Shown piece after piece: positions 8,872 to 16,122 of a stretch of DNA of 34,106 nt (positions are counted from its first letter, which is position 1; each line of letters begins with the position of its first letter). The notes beneath the pieces are model-generated. The model worked only from the letters and a program-made list of their open reading frames with translations. It was not told where the DNA came from and ran no database searches. Source of the DNA: Gammaproteobacteria bacterium (GTDB lineage Bacteria > Pseudomonadota > Gammaproteobacteria > DSM-19610); assembly GCA_011374975.1 (NCBI GenBank), contig DRNU01000008.1, positions 1-34,106 on the forward strand, given 5' to 3'. The position numbers and the translations under genes were made by a program.

Positions 8872-11424
8872 ATGTTCAGGAAATCAGCCTTGGCAATGGC
8901 AATGCTGGGCGCATTGGCCAGCGGAAATGTGGCCGCCCTCGGACTGGGTGAGATTGATCTGAAATCTTCATTGAATCAGCCGCTTAACGCGGAAATCAAT
9001 TTGCTTTCAGCGACCCGGTCGGAACTCGACGAGTTGAAAGTCACGATTGCATCGCCGCAGGCTTTCGCCAATGCCGGTATCGAACGCCCCCTGTTTCTGA
9101 CCAAGTTCAGTTTCAACGTGAAGACCAACGCAGATGGCCAGCCAGTGGTGCAGGTCACCAGCCGTGACGTGGTGCGTGAACCGTTCCTGGACTTCCTGCT
9201 GGAACTGTCCTGGAGCAAGGGTCGCCTGCTGCGCGAGTACACTGTGCTGGTCGATCCCCCGGTAACCATGCCGGCGGCCGTTCCCGTGCCACAGGCACCC
9301 GCCGTGCAGTCAGCACCCGTGGTGCCTGCCCGGGCGGCAGCGCCGGCGCGTCGTGTCACCCATACCGCGCAGCCACGGCTCAGCGCGGCACCGGGTGAAT
9401 ACGGGCCGACCCGGCGCAATGACACGCTGTGGAAGATTGCACAGCAGGTACGCCCGGACACTGGCGTCAGTATTGACCAGACCATGCAGGGCCTGCTGCG
9501 CGCCAACCCCGAAGCGTTCGTGGACAACAACATCAATAACCTGAAAGCCGGCTATATCCTGCGGGTACCGGATCGTGAGTCACTGACCTCGATCAGCCGG
9601 GCCGAGGCGACACGCGAATCGCGTGCCCAGTATGCGGCCTGGCGTGCGGCGCGCAACCTGCCTGTTGCGACGCTGGCCGACAGTGCTGCCCAGGCGCCGG
9701 TATCCGATACAGGGGCGGTGGCCGAGTCGCACCTGCAACTGGTCGCGCCGGACAGTGCCGAGGGTGCTGCCGGTACGGGTGCAGAAGACACTTCGCTGCA
9801 GGCTGTACAGCACGATCTGCTGATAGCCAACGAAGCACTGGAAGCACAGCGCCGTCAGAGTGAGGAAATGTCCGAACGGCTGTCGGTACTGGAACAACAG
9901 ATTCAGAACATGCAGCGCCTGGTCCAGCTCAAGGATGACGAGCTGGCGCGCTTGCAGGCGCAGGTGGGCGAAGACGGCACGGAGCTGTCAACCGGACAGG
10001 TCGAGGCGCTCGATGCGACTGATACCACAGCCGATGCCGTCGACGTGCTGGCTGAAACACCTGCTATGGATCAGGCCGGTGAGGTTGACGCCGAAATGCC
10101 GGATGCCGGAGTAGCCGGGGCCATGGATACCGTGGAACCGGTCGAAGGCATGACGGATACCGAAATGCCGATGCCGGAAGACGGCATGGACGCGGCCGAT
10201 GCCGACGCCGTGGTTGCGGAGCTGGAAGAAGCTGTGGTCGAAACGCCTGCCGAACCCGTTGCCGAGGAACCGGTGGCACCGGTCAAGCCGGCCCTGGTGG
10301 ATACCGTTACAACACCGGGCTTTGTCGACCGCCTGCTGGCTAACCCGCTGTGGCTGGGTGCCGGTGGCGTGGTACTGGCACTGCTGGTGTTCTTCGGGCT
10401 GCGCCGCAAGCGTGGTGTGGAAACCGAATTCCAGGAAAGTATCCTGCAGGCGGCGTCCGGCGAGTCAGCCGCGGCGGACAGTGAGATCGTCAGTACCGAA
10501 GCCGAGACGAGCCAGCCGGCCAGCAGTGAATCTTCACTGTTGTCCGAGTTTGCGGTCAGCGACATGGGTTCCATCCGGAATGACGGCGAAGCCGATCCCA
10601 TGGCCGAGGCTGATGTATACCTGGCCTATGGTCGCTTCCAGCAGGCTGAAGACCTGATCAAGGATGCCCTGGAGAAAGATTCCGATAATGAGAACCTGAA
10701 CCTCAAGCTGCTCGAAGTGTATCTTGCCGCGAAAAACCAGTCGACCTTCGATGAGCATGCACAGACTATTCTGGCACGCCTGGAAAACAGCGAGGATCCG
10801 ATGTGGGCCAGGGTTGCCGAGATGGGCCGGGAGCTCAACCCCGACAATCCCATGTACCAGGAGGGTAAGGCTGCACCGGTAGAGGATACCGATGACACAG
10901 TGATGATGGATTCACTCACTGATGACGTCGAATTCGATATCGATGAACTGGCGGCAGACTCCCTGGAATCAACCGAGCCGTCTGCTGAAGAGACCAAATC
11001 CTCCGAGGAAGAAGGGCTGGAGTTCGATATCGACCTGTCGTTCGATGCCGAAAACATGGATGAAGATAAGCCCGACAGTGTTGAATTCACACCGCCGGAA
11101 GCCGGGGCAGCGGATGATTCCGGGCCCAGGCTGGATATCGACATGGACAGTGTCGAACCGGATGCCGTCGATACCGACAACGCGCTGGATTTCGACCTGG
11201 AAGGGCTCGACATGGACAGCCCGGCGGCCATGGATGAAGAGCCGGAAGGTGACGGTGAACTGGCCGACCTGGATGAAGTATCCACCAAGCTGGACCTGGC
11301 GCGTGCCTACATTGACATGGGTGACCCGGATGGCGCCAGGAGCATACTCGACGAAGTCATGGAAGAGGGCAGCAGCGAGCAGAAGGATGAAGCGCGCGGC
11401 ATCATGGAGCAGATGGTTTCGTAA
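8872..11424 (+). CDS. fimV: FimV, peptidoglycan-binding polar hub protein
   Basis: FimV is an inner-membrane protein with a periplasmic LysM domain that organises type IV pili, twitching and polar targets. At 850 residues this copy shows, in order: a signal peptide (1-22); the FimV core beginning LGLGEIDLKSSLNQPLNAEI; a Pro/Ala linker; LysM at 178-232 (RRNDTLWKIA...AGYILRVP); a coiled coil (305-366); an acidic repeat region; a membrane helix (about 491-510) followed by RRKR; TPR-like helices near 574-623; and the C-terminal FimV motif (DLARAYIDMGDPDGARSILDEV). ATG 8872 follows GGGGA; the open frame from 8770 would bury the signal peptide. The usual neighbour truA is not next; a T6SS locus begins instead. 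Confidence 0.95.
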   Translation: MFRKSALAMAMLGALASGNVAALGLGEIDLKSSLNQPLNAEINLLSATRSELDELKVTIASPQAFANAGIERPLFLTKFSFNVKTNADGQPVVQVTSRDVVREPFLDFLLELSWSKGRLLREYTVLVDPPVTMPAAVPVPQAPAVQSAPVVPARAAAPARRVTHTAQPRLSAAPGEYGPTRRNDTLWKIAQQVRPDTGVSIDQTMQGLLRANPEAFVDNNINNLKAGYILRVPDRESLTSISRAEATRESRAQYAAWRAARNLPVATLADSAAQAPVSDTGAVAESHLQLVAPDSAEGAAGTGAEDTSLQAVQHDLLIANEALEAQRRQSEEMSERLSVLEQQIQNMQRLVQLKDDELARLQAQVGEDGTELSTGQVEALDATDTTADAVDVLAETPAMDQAGEVDAEMPDAGVAGAMDTVEPVEGMTDTEMPMPEDGMDAADADAVVAELEEAVVETPAEPVAEEPVAPVKPALVDTVTTPGFVDRLLANPLWLGAGGVVLALLVFFGLRRKRGVETEFQESILQAASGESAAADSEIVSTEAETSQPASSESSLLSEFAVSDMGSIRNDGEADPMAEADVYLAYGRFQQAEDLIKDALEKDSDNENLNLKLLEVYLAAKNQSTFDEHAQTILARLENSEDPMWARVAEMGRELNPDNPMYQEGKAAPVEDTDDTVMMDSLTDDVEFDIDELAADSLESTEPSAEETKSSEEEGLEFDIDLSFDAENMDEDKPDSVEFTPPEAGAADDSGPRLDIDMDSVEPDAVDTDNALDFDLEGLDMDSPAAMDEEPEGDGELADLDEVSTKLDLARAYIDMGDPDGARSILDEVMEEGSSEQKDEARGIMEQMVS

Positions 11425-11431
11425 GCCCTGC

Positions 11432-11489
11432 AACCACCCCGATAAAAAAAGCCCCGCCAGTGTGCGGGGCTTTTTTTATCGGGGTGGTT
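11432..11489. terminator. Long bidirectional rho-independent terminator between fimV and tssJ
   Basis: Bases 11432-11457 and 11464-11489 form a perfect 26-bp inverted repeat with a six-base loop (CAGTGT). The G+C core GCCCCGC/GCGGGGC is flanked by a run of seven A on one side and seven T on the other, so it works as a terminator for both the fimV transcript (rightward) and the tssJ transcript (leftward). Confidence 0.93.
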
Positions 11490-11498
11490 TGTTACCGG

Positions 11499-12008
11499 TC
11501 AGAAGCCCAGGAAGCCCCCTTTCTTTTCGCCTTTCTTCACCGACAGGGACAATTTGTCCAGCCTGATGTCGATGTAGGTGGTTTCGTCCAGCGGGGTTTC
11601 GATGGTGCCGCGCCAGACGGCGTTGTCCAGGTCGCGGTAGGCGGCAATGACGCCGATATAGCGGGCCTCGATGTCCAGCTCCTTTTCGATAGTGATATTT
11701 TCACCGGGCGGGATTTCCATTTCATCCCGGCCTGTCATATCGCTGCCCAGGATGCTGGTGTCCTGCTCGTAGAGCGCAAAAAAGTCGGCGTTGTTCATGA
11801 TGTCGTCGGACTTCAGTTCATACACGCGTACCACGATCGGTGAGGGGCGCCCCATCATGTCCGGGTTCAGGTCGGCGCTCGAGGTGATACGGATCACCAC
11901 CTTGGCGGGGTCCGGCTCCATGAGTTTGGCGGTGGTTGCACAGCCCGTGATCAGCAGGCCCGAGAGAACCGCTGCTGCGGCCAGAAAAGTCCTTCGTTCT
12001 GTTTTCAT
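11499..12008 (-). CDS. tssJ: TssJ, T6SS outer-membrane lipoprotein
   Basis: TssJ (SciN/VasD family) is the outer-membrane lipoprotein that anchors TssM in the T6SS trans-envelope complex. The 169-residue product starts with a lipoprotein signal, with lipobox LITGC giving lipidated Cys23; the following Ala is compatible with outer-membrane sorting. The body has the beta-sandwich pattern of the family (SSADLNPDMMGRPSPIVVRVYELK, then FFALYEQD). ATG 12008 places the signal correctly; the longer frame to 12038 adds residues before it. It is on the opposite strand from the rest of the cluster, convergent with fimV and divergent from tagH. Confidence 0.93.
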   Translation of the reverse strand: MKTERRTFLAAAAVLSGLLITGCATTAKLMEPDPAKVVIRITSSADLNPDMMGRPSPIVVRVYELKSDDIMNNADFFALYEQDTSILGSDMTGRDEMEIPPGENITIEKELDIEARYIGVIAAYRDLDNAVWRGTIETPLDETTYIDIRLDKLSLSVKKGEKKGGFLGF

Positions 12009-12246
12009 TGAGAGTCCCGAAACCGTGTTATTTGGCAAGTAGTTAGTTGAAATAGTACACGGGATCGTGGAAAAATCCAGCTCCCGGTTGCATGTGGGGC
12101 CGGGAATCGTGCCGGCTGTTCCCGGGCACTCTATCGATCTAGGTAAGGAATTGTTGTATAGTCATTTTTCTACCGGGTTCTAAATATACTAATGATAGCT
12201 AAAGCACCCAAGGCGCTATACGCCGGTTGTGTTCGGTGGTGACCCT
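12009..12246. promoter_or_regulatory. Divergent tssJ / tagH control region
   Basis: This 238-base gap separates the minus-strand tssJ from the plus-strand T6SS genes, so it should hold both promoters. A candidate -10 (TATACT, 12185-12190) lies 57 bases before tagH, with only a poor -35 (TCATTT, 12162-12167). Three hairpins can be drawn: TCCCGG 12082-12087 with CCGGGA 12100-12105; 12109-12115 with 12122-12129 (one bulge); and GGCG-ctata-CGCC at 12212-12224. No sigma-54 GG-N10-GC box was found. GGTGGTGA precedes the tagH start. Confidence 0.45.
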
Positions 12247-13653
12247 ATGGCCCTGACTCTTAAAATCACCAGCTACCAGAGCCAGGCGCTGGGAGCGGAC
12301 AGCAGTAAAACTTTCACCGAAGCCGGTGGGAGTATCGGCCGGGCACAGGGTAATGACTGGGTGTTGCCCGACCCGGAACGCTATATCTCCGGCCGCCATG
12401 CCTCCATATCCTGCCAGGACGGCAGCTACTACCTCACCGATACCAGCACCAATGGCGTGTTCATCAATGGTTCCGCCACGCCGGTCGGGAACGGTAACGC
12501 TGTGCTGCTGAATAACGGTGACCGGGTCAGTTTCGGTGATTATGAAATCGAAGTTATGCTGGATGCCGGCGCCATGACCAGCCCGGCAACGGGGCAATGG
12601 GATGTTCCGCCCGCCGCGGACAGCGGCGACGTATTGATTACCAGCCCCACAGGGCGGCCCGATATGCCGGAGTCGCTGGACCCGCTGAGCTTTACCCAGC
12701 CAACGGGCGGTGGCATGAGCACGGATGTACCGGACCCGTTTGCACCCGCCCCGGCACCTCCCGGTGCGGAAGCCGACCATGTGCCGTCGCTGATGGAAGC
12801 TTTCCAGCCGCCGGCCGCCAGTGTCGAGCAGATTCCCGATGACTGGGATATGACCGGTTATGCCAGCGGTCCCGGTGGACAGCCTTCCCCGGGTAGTGGC
12901 GGTGTTGTGTTACCGACACCGGCGGCATCGATGCCCACACCGGCGGCCAGTGAGCCGCCCGTCCCACCGGCAGCGCCCGTGACACCGCCACCAGCAGCAG
13001 CGGTGGCCCCGCCTGCAGCGCCGCAAGCAGCTGCTCCCGGCGGGACTGCGGCAGGCAGTGATGAGTTGTTCGCCGCCTTTTTGCGCGGTGCCGGCATTGA
13101 CCCGGCCAATGTTGCCGGGGTCAACAGTGTCGAGGCGATGGAAAGCTACGGTGCCTTGTTCCGCGAGGTGGTGCAGGGCCTGATGGAAGTGCTGATGGCG
13201 CGCGCCAGCCTGAAGAGTGAGTTCCGCATGCCGCTGACGACCATCCGGCCGGTGGAGAACAACCCGCTCAAGTTCTCGCCCAGTGTGGATGACGCCATGC
13301 GTAACCTGTTTACGAACCAGGGCAGTGGTTACCTGTCACCGGTGGAGTCGGTGCGCGAAGGTTTCGAGGATATCAAGAGCCACCAGATGGCCATGGTCGC
13401 CGGTATGCAGGCGGCATTCCGGGACATGTTGCTGCGCATCAAGCCGGAGAACTTCAAGGACAGTGAAACGGGGGGTGTGCGCGGCGCGCTGATGTCCGTG
13501 AACCGGAAATCCCGTGCCTGGGATGACTACTGCGGATTTTATAACAGGGTCACGCGCGATCCCGACAGCAGTTTCCAGACCCTGTTCGGCGAGGAATTTG
13601 CACGCGCCTACGAGGAACAGATCCAGCGGCTGGCGGCGTTACGGCGCAAGTAG
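12247..13653 (+). CDS. tagH: TagH / Fha, T6SS-associated FHA-domain protein
   Basis: This 468-residue cytoplasmic scaffold binds phospho-threonine and switches the T6SS on downstream of the kinase PpkA. The FHA domain spans about residues 5-105, with the phosphopeptide-contact residues visible: Gly31-Arg32, Ser48-Gly-Arg50-His51 and Asn69-Gly70. A Pro/Ala-rich linker (about 110-270) leads to the conserved TagH C-terminal domain (ESYGALFREVVQGLMEVLMAR, then NPLKFSPS). ATG 12247 is preceded by GGTGGTGA; GTG 12229 would add six residues. The likely ligands within this cluster are the D-x-D-[RK]-T motifs of TssL and PpkA (inference). Confidence 0.93.
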   Translation: MALTLKITSYQSQALGADSSKTFTEAGGSIGRAQGNDWVLPDPERYISGRHASISCQDGSYYLTDTSTNGVFINGSATPVGNGNAVLLNNGDRVSFGDYEIEVMLDAGAMTSPATGQWDVPPAADSGDVLITSPTGRPDMPESLDPLSFTQPTGGGMSTDVPDPFAPAPAPPGAEADHVPSLMEAFQPPAASVEQIPDDWDMTGYASGPGGQPSPGSGGVVLPTPAASMPTPAASEPPVPPAAPVTPPPAAAVAPPAAPQAAAPGGTAAGSDELFAAFLRGAGIDPANVAGVNSVEAMESYGALFREVVQGLMEVLMARASLKSEFRMPLTTIRPVENNPLKFSPSVDDAMRNLFTNQGSGYLSPVESVREGFEDIKSHQMAMVAGMQAAFRDMLLRIKPENFKDSETGGVRGALMSVNRKSRAWDDYCGFYNRVTRDPDSSFQTLFGEEFARAYEEQIQRLAALRRK

Positions 13654-13739
13654 CAGCCGCGATGATAGCCCGGGCAAATGCTGGCGCCGGGTCGAAAATC
13701 ATCTATGATACAAAGAGTAATAACAAGAACCTACACAGC

Positions 13740-13792
13740 GCCCCGGTCAGGAAAGACCCGGGCAACCCGGACGGAGTGTCCGTTCCCGGGGC
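13740..13792 (+). ncRNA. Candidate structured 5' leader element upstream of tssK
   Basis: Within the 166-base gap between tagH and tssK, GCCCCGG (13740-13746) pairs with CCGGGGC (13786-13792). Three small hairpins fit inside: GGTC-AGGAAA-GACC (13745-13758, sharing two bases with the outer stem), GGG-CAA-CCC (13760-13768) and ACGGA-GTG-TCCGT (13771-13783). It ends 18 bases before the GGAGGAG ribosome-binding site of tssK. It matches no riboswitch or RNA family that I recognise. A TATGAT (13704-13709) could be a -10 for an internal promoter. The pairing is seen directly; any function is a guess. Confidence 0.35.
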
Positions 13793-13819
13793 AATGGATA
13801 CAGTGCGGCGGAGGAGTGG

Positions 13820-15154
13820 ATGTCTCGCAATAATAAAGTGGTCTGGTCCGAGGGCATGTTCCTTCGACCCCAGCATTTCCAGCAACACGCCCGCTATATG
13901 GAAAACTATATCGAGGAACGCTGCTCGGTCTTGCGCAGCTTTCCCTGGGGTTTCCGCGAGCTGCAACTGGACCAGCAGCTGCTGGGGCTGGGCAAGATTG
14001 CCATCAGCCGCGCCAGTGGCGTGTTTCCCGACGGCACGCCGTTCAGTATCCCGGATGACGACGAGCCGCCACTCGCCATAGACGTTCCCGAGAATACCCA
14101 CGAGGTCCAGGTCTACCTGGGCCTGCCGTTGCGCCGCCCGGGTACGCCGGAAGTCGACAGCAGCGGCGATCCCGAGAGCCTGGCGCGCTACCAGCCGGTC
14201 GAGTACGAGATCCGTGACAGCAGCACCGTGGGCGGCGGGGAGGCCGGTGTCCAGATCGGCAAGCTGCGCACCCGCCTGCTGCTGGAGCACGACCACCGCG
14301 ATGAATACGCCTGCCTGGGTGTGGCGCGCATCGTGGAAATGCGTGTCGACAAGAGCGTGCTGCTGGACGAACACCTGTTGCCGCCGGCGCTGGATTGCCA
14401 GGCGCTGCCGGCCCTGTCCGGTTTTATGACCGAACTGCACGGCCTGCTCAATCATCGTGCCGAGGCCCTGGCCGGGCGCATGGCGGTGTCGGGGCGCGGC
14501 GGCGCGGCGGACATCGCCGACTTCCTGTTGTTACAGGCGGTCAACCGTTACCAGCCGCTGATTGCACACCTGTCCACGCTGGCTGGTTTTCACCCGGAGT
14601 CTTTTTACCGGCTGGCGCTGTCCATGGCCGGCGAGCTGGCAACCTTCACCAGCGCTGAAAAACGCGCGGCGGAATTCCCGCCTTATAAACATGACGATTT
14701 GCAGGCGACCTTTGCACCGGTGTTCGATGCCCTGCGCCAGTCGCTGAGCATGGTGCTGGAGCAGAACGCGATTTCGATTCCCATGCAGGAGCGCAAGTAC
14801 GGCATCCGCGTGGCTACCGTCAGCGACCACTCGCTGCTGGACCACGCCAGCTTTATCCTGGCGGTCAGCGCGGACATTCCCACCGAGGATATCCGTAAAC
14901 GCTTCCCGACCCAGATCAAGATCGGCCCGGTCGAGCAGATCCGCCAGCTGGTGAATGTGCAGCTGCCCGGTATCCGGGTGCGGCCGATCCCGGTGGCGCC
15001 ACGGCAGATTCCCTACCACACCGGTTTCGTCTATTTTGAGCTGGACCGTTCCAACGAGCTCTGGGCGCAACTGAAAACATCCGGCGGCTTCGCTTTCCAC
15101 CTGGGCGGCGAGTTTCCGGGTATCCAGATGGAATTCTGGGCTATCAAGGGGTAA
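13820..15154 (+). CDS. tssK: TssK, T6SS baseplate-to-membrane-complex connector
   Basis: TssK is a trimeric cytoplasmic baseplate subunit that links TssFGE wedges to TssL and TssM. The 444-residue length equals the usual size. It begins with the diagnostic N-terminus VVWSEGMFLRPQHFQQHARY, and has the later family segments FYRLALSMAGELATFT and the C-terminal LPGIRVRPIPVAPRQIPYH...YFELDR. ATG 13820 follows GGAGGAG. The other baseplate genes (tssE, F, G, A) are absent from this locus. tssL starts five bases after its stop, so the two are probably co-translated. Confidence 0.96.
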   Translation: MSRNNKVVWSEGMFLRPQHFQQHARYMENYIEERCSVLRSFPWGFRELQLDQQLLGLGKIAISRASGVFPDGTPFSIPDDDEPPLAIDVPENTHEVQVYLGLPLRRPGTPEVDSSGDPESLARYQPVEYEIRDSSTVGGGEAGVQIGKLRTRLLLEHDHRDEYACLGVARIVEMRVDKSVLLDEHLLPPALDCQALPALSGFMTELHGLLNHRAEALAGRMAVSGRGGAADIADFLLLQAVNRYQPLIAHLSTLAGFHPESFYRLALSMAGELATFTSAEKRAAEFPPYKHDDLQATFAPVFDALRQSLSMVLEQNAISIPMQERKYGIRVATVSDHSLLDHASFILAVSADIPTEDIRKRFPTQIKIGPVEQIRQLVNVQLPGIRVRPIPVAPRQIPYHTGFVYFELDRSNELWAQLKTSGGFAFHLGGEFPGIQMEFWAIKG

Positions 15155-15159
15155 CCACG

Positions 15160-16077
15160 ATGGGTGATTCCGACGATCCATTCTCAAACCCGGGCGACAG
15201 TGATCGCACCGTAATCCGGCCGACACCGGGCCGCCGCAGCGCGGCACCGCAGCCGGCTGCACCCCAGGCCCCGGCCGCTCCGCCACCGGCGGCACCGGCA
15301 CCGGGAGCGGGCATGCCACCGCCGGCGGCGGCTGCGCAGCCCCGGTCGTATACGCCCGACACGGCGATTACACCGGCAGGCATGAATCCACTGATCGATT
15401 CAGCCGTGGTATTGCTGACGCTGGCTGCACAACTGCGCAACACGCCCTCACACCCGGACGCCGCGGGCCTGCGTGAACACGTGGTGCAGCAGATCCGGGT
15501 GTTTGAACAGAATTCACGCACCGCCGGGATCACGCCGGAAACGGCATTGGCGGCGCGCTATATCCTGTGCACGCTGCTGGATGAAACCGTACTCGGCACG
15601 CCGTGGGGCAGCGAGAGTGTCTGGAGTGCACAAAGCCTGCTCAGCACCTTCCACAACGAGACCTGGGGCGGTGAAAAGTTTTTCATGATCCTCGACCGCA
15701 TGCTGCAGGAACCGGCTGCCAACATCGACATGCTGGAGCTGATGTATGTCTGCCTGTCGCTGGGCTTCGAGGGCAAGTATGCGGTGCTGGAGCAGGGACG
15801 TTCGAAGCTGGCCGAGACCATGGATAACCTGTTCCGCACTATCCGCATGCAGCGTGGCGACTACGAGCGCGAACTGTCGCCGCACTGGCGCGGTGTGCAG
15901 GACAAACGCAATATGCTGGTGCGTTATGTGCCGCTGTGGGTGGTCGGTGCGCTGGCCGGGGTACTGCTGCTGGTGACCTATGGCGGCTTCCGCTTTATCC
16001 TGGAGAGTTCCTCCGGGCCGGCGTACCAGACACTGGAAAACATCGGCAAGGTTGCCGGCGGGCAAGAACAACAGTAA
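15160..16077 (+). CDS. tssL: TssL (DotU/IcmH family), T6SS inner-membrane protein with N-terminal phospho-threonine motif
   Basis: TssL sits in the inner membrane with TssM and contacts TssK. The 305-residue protein has a DotU-type cytoplasmic helical domain (about 75-245: LLDETVLGTPWG, LSTFHNETWGGEKFF, LELMYVCLSLGFEGKY) and a C-terminal tail anchor (about 255-276, VPLWVVGALAGVLLLVTYGG). There is no C-terminal OmpA/peptidoglycan-binding extension. The N-terminus before a Pro/Ala linker reads GDSDRTVIRPTPGRR, with Thr17 at bases 15208-15210. In Agrobacterium tumefaciens an N-terminal TssL threonine is phosphorylated by PpkA and then bound by Fha. The matching motif and the presence of ppkA, pppA and tagH in the same cluster suggest the same switch. 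Confidence 0.95.
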   Translation: MGDSDDPFSNPGDSDRTVIRPTPGRRSAAPQPAAPQAPAAPPPAAPAPGAGMPPPAAAAQPRSYTPDTAITPAGMNPLIDSAVVLLTLAAQLRNTPSHPDAAGLREHVVQQIRVFEQNSRTAGITPETALAARYILCTLLDETVLGTPWGSESVWSAQSLLSTFHNETWGGEKFFMILDRMLQEPAANIDMLELMYVCLSLGFEGKYAVLEQGRSKLAETMDNLFRTIRMQRGDYERELSPHWRGVQDKRNMLVRYVPLWVVGALAGVLLLVTYGGFRFILESSSGPAYQTLENIGKVAGGQEQQ

Positions 16078-16122
16078 ACAATTCGGCCGGCGCCCGCATG
16101 CACCGGCACACAGGATGACTCA

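Noticed and set aside
11458-11463. Attachment site or insertion junction at the long inverted repeat after fimV
   Set aside because: The A-run, G+C stem and T-run structure is fully explained as a bidirectional terminator for convergent genes; no integrase or direct repeats are seen.
13740-13792. RNase P-like or known riboswitch motif (AGGAAAGACCCGGGC resembles part of an RNase P signature)
   Set aside because: The match is short, the rest of RNase P RNA is absent, and the gap is far too small; kept as an unclassified leader element.
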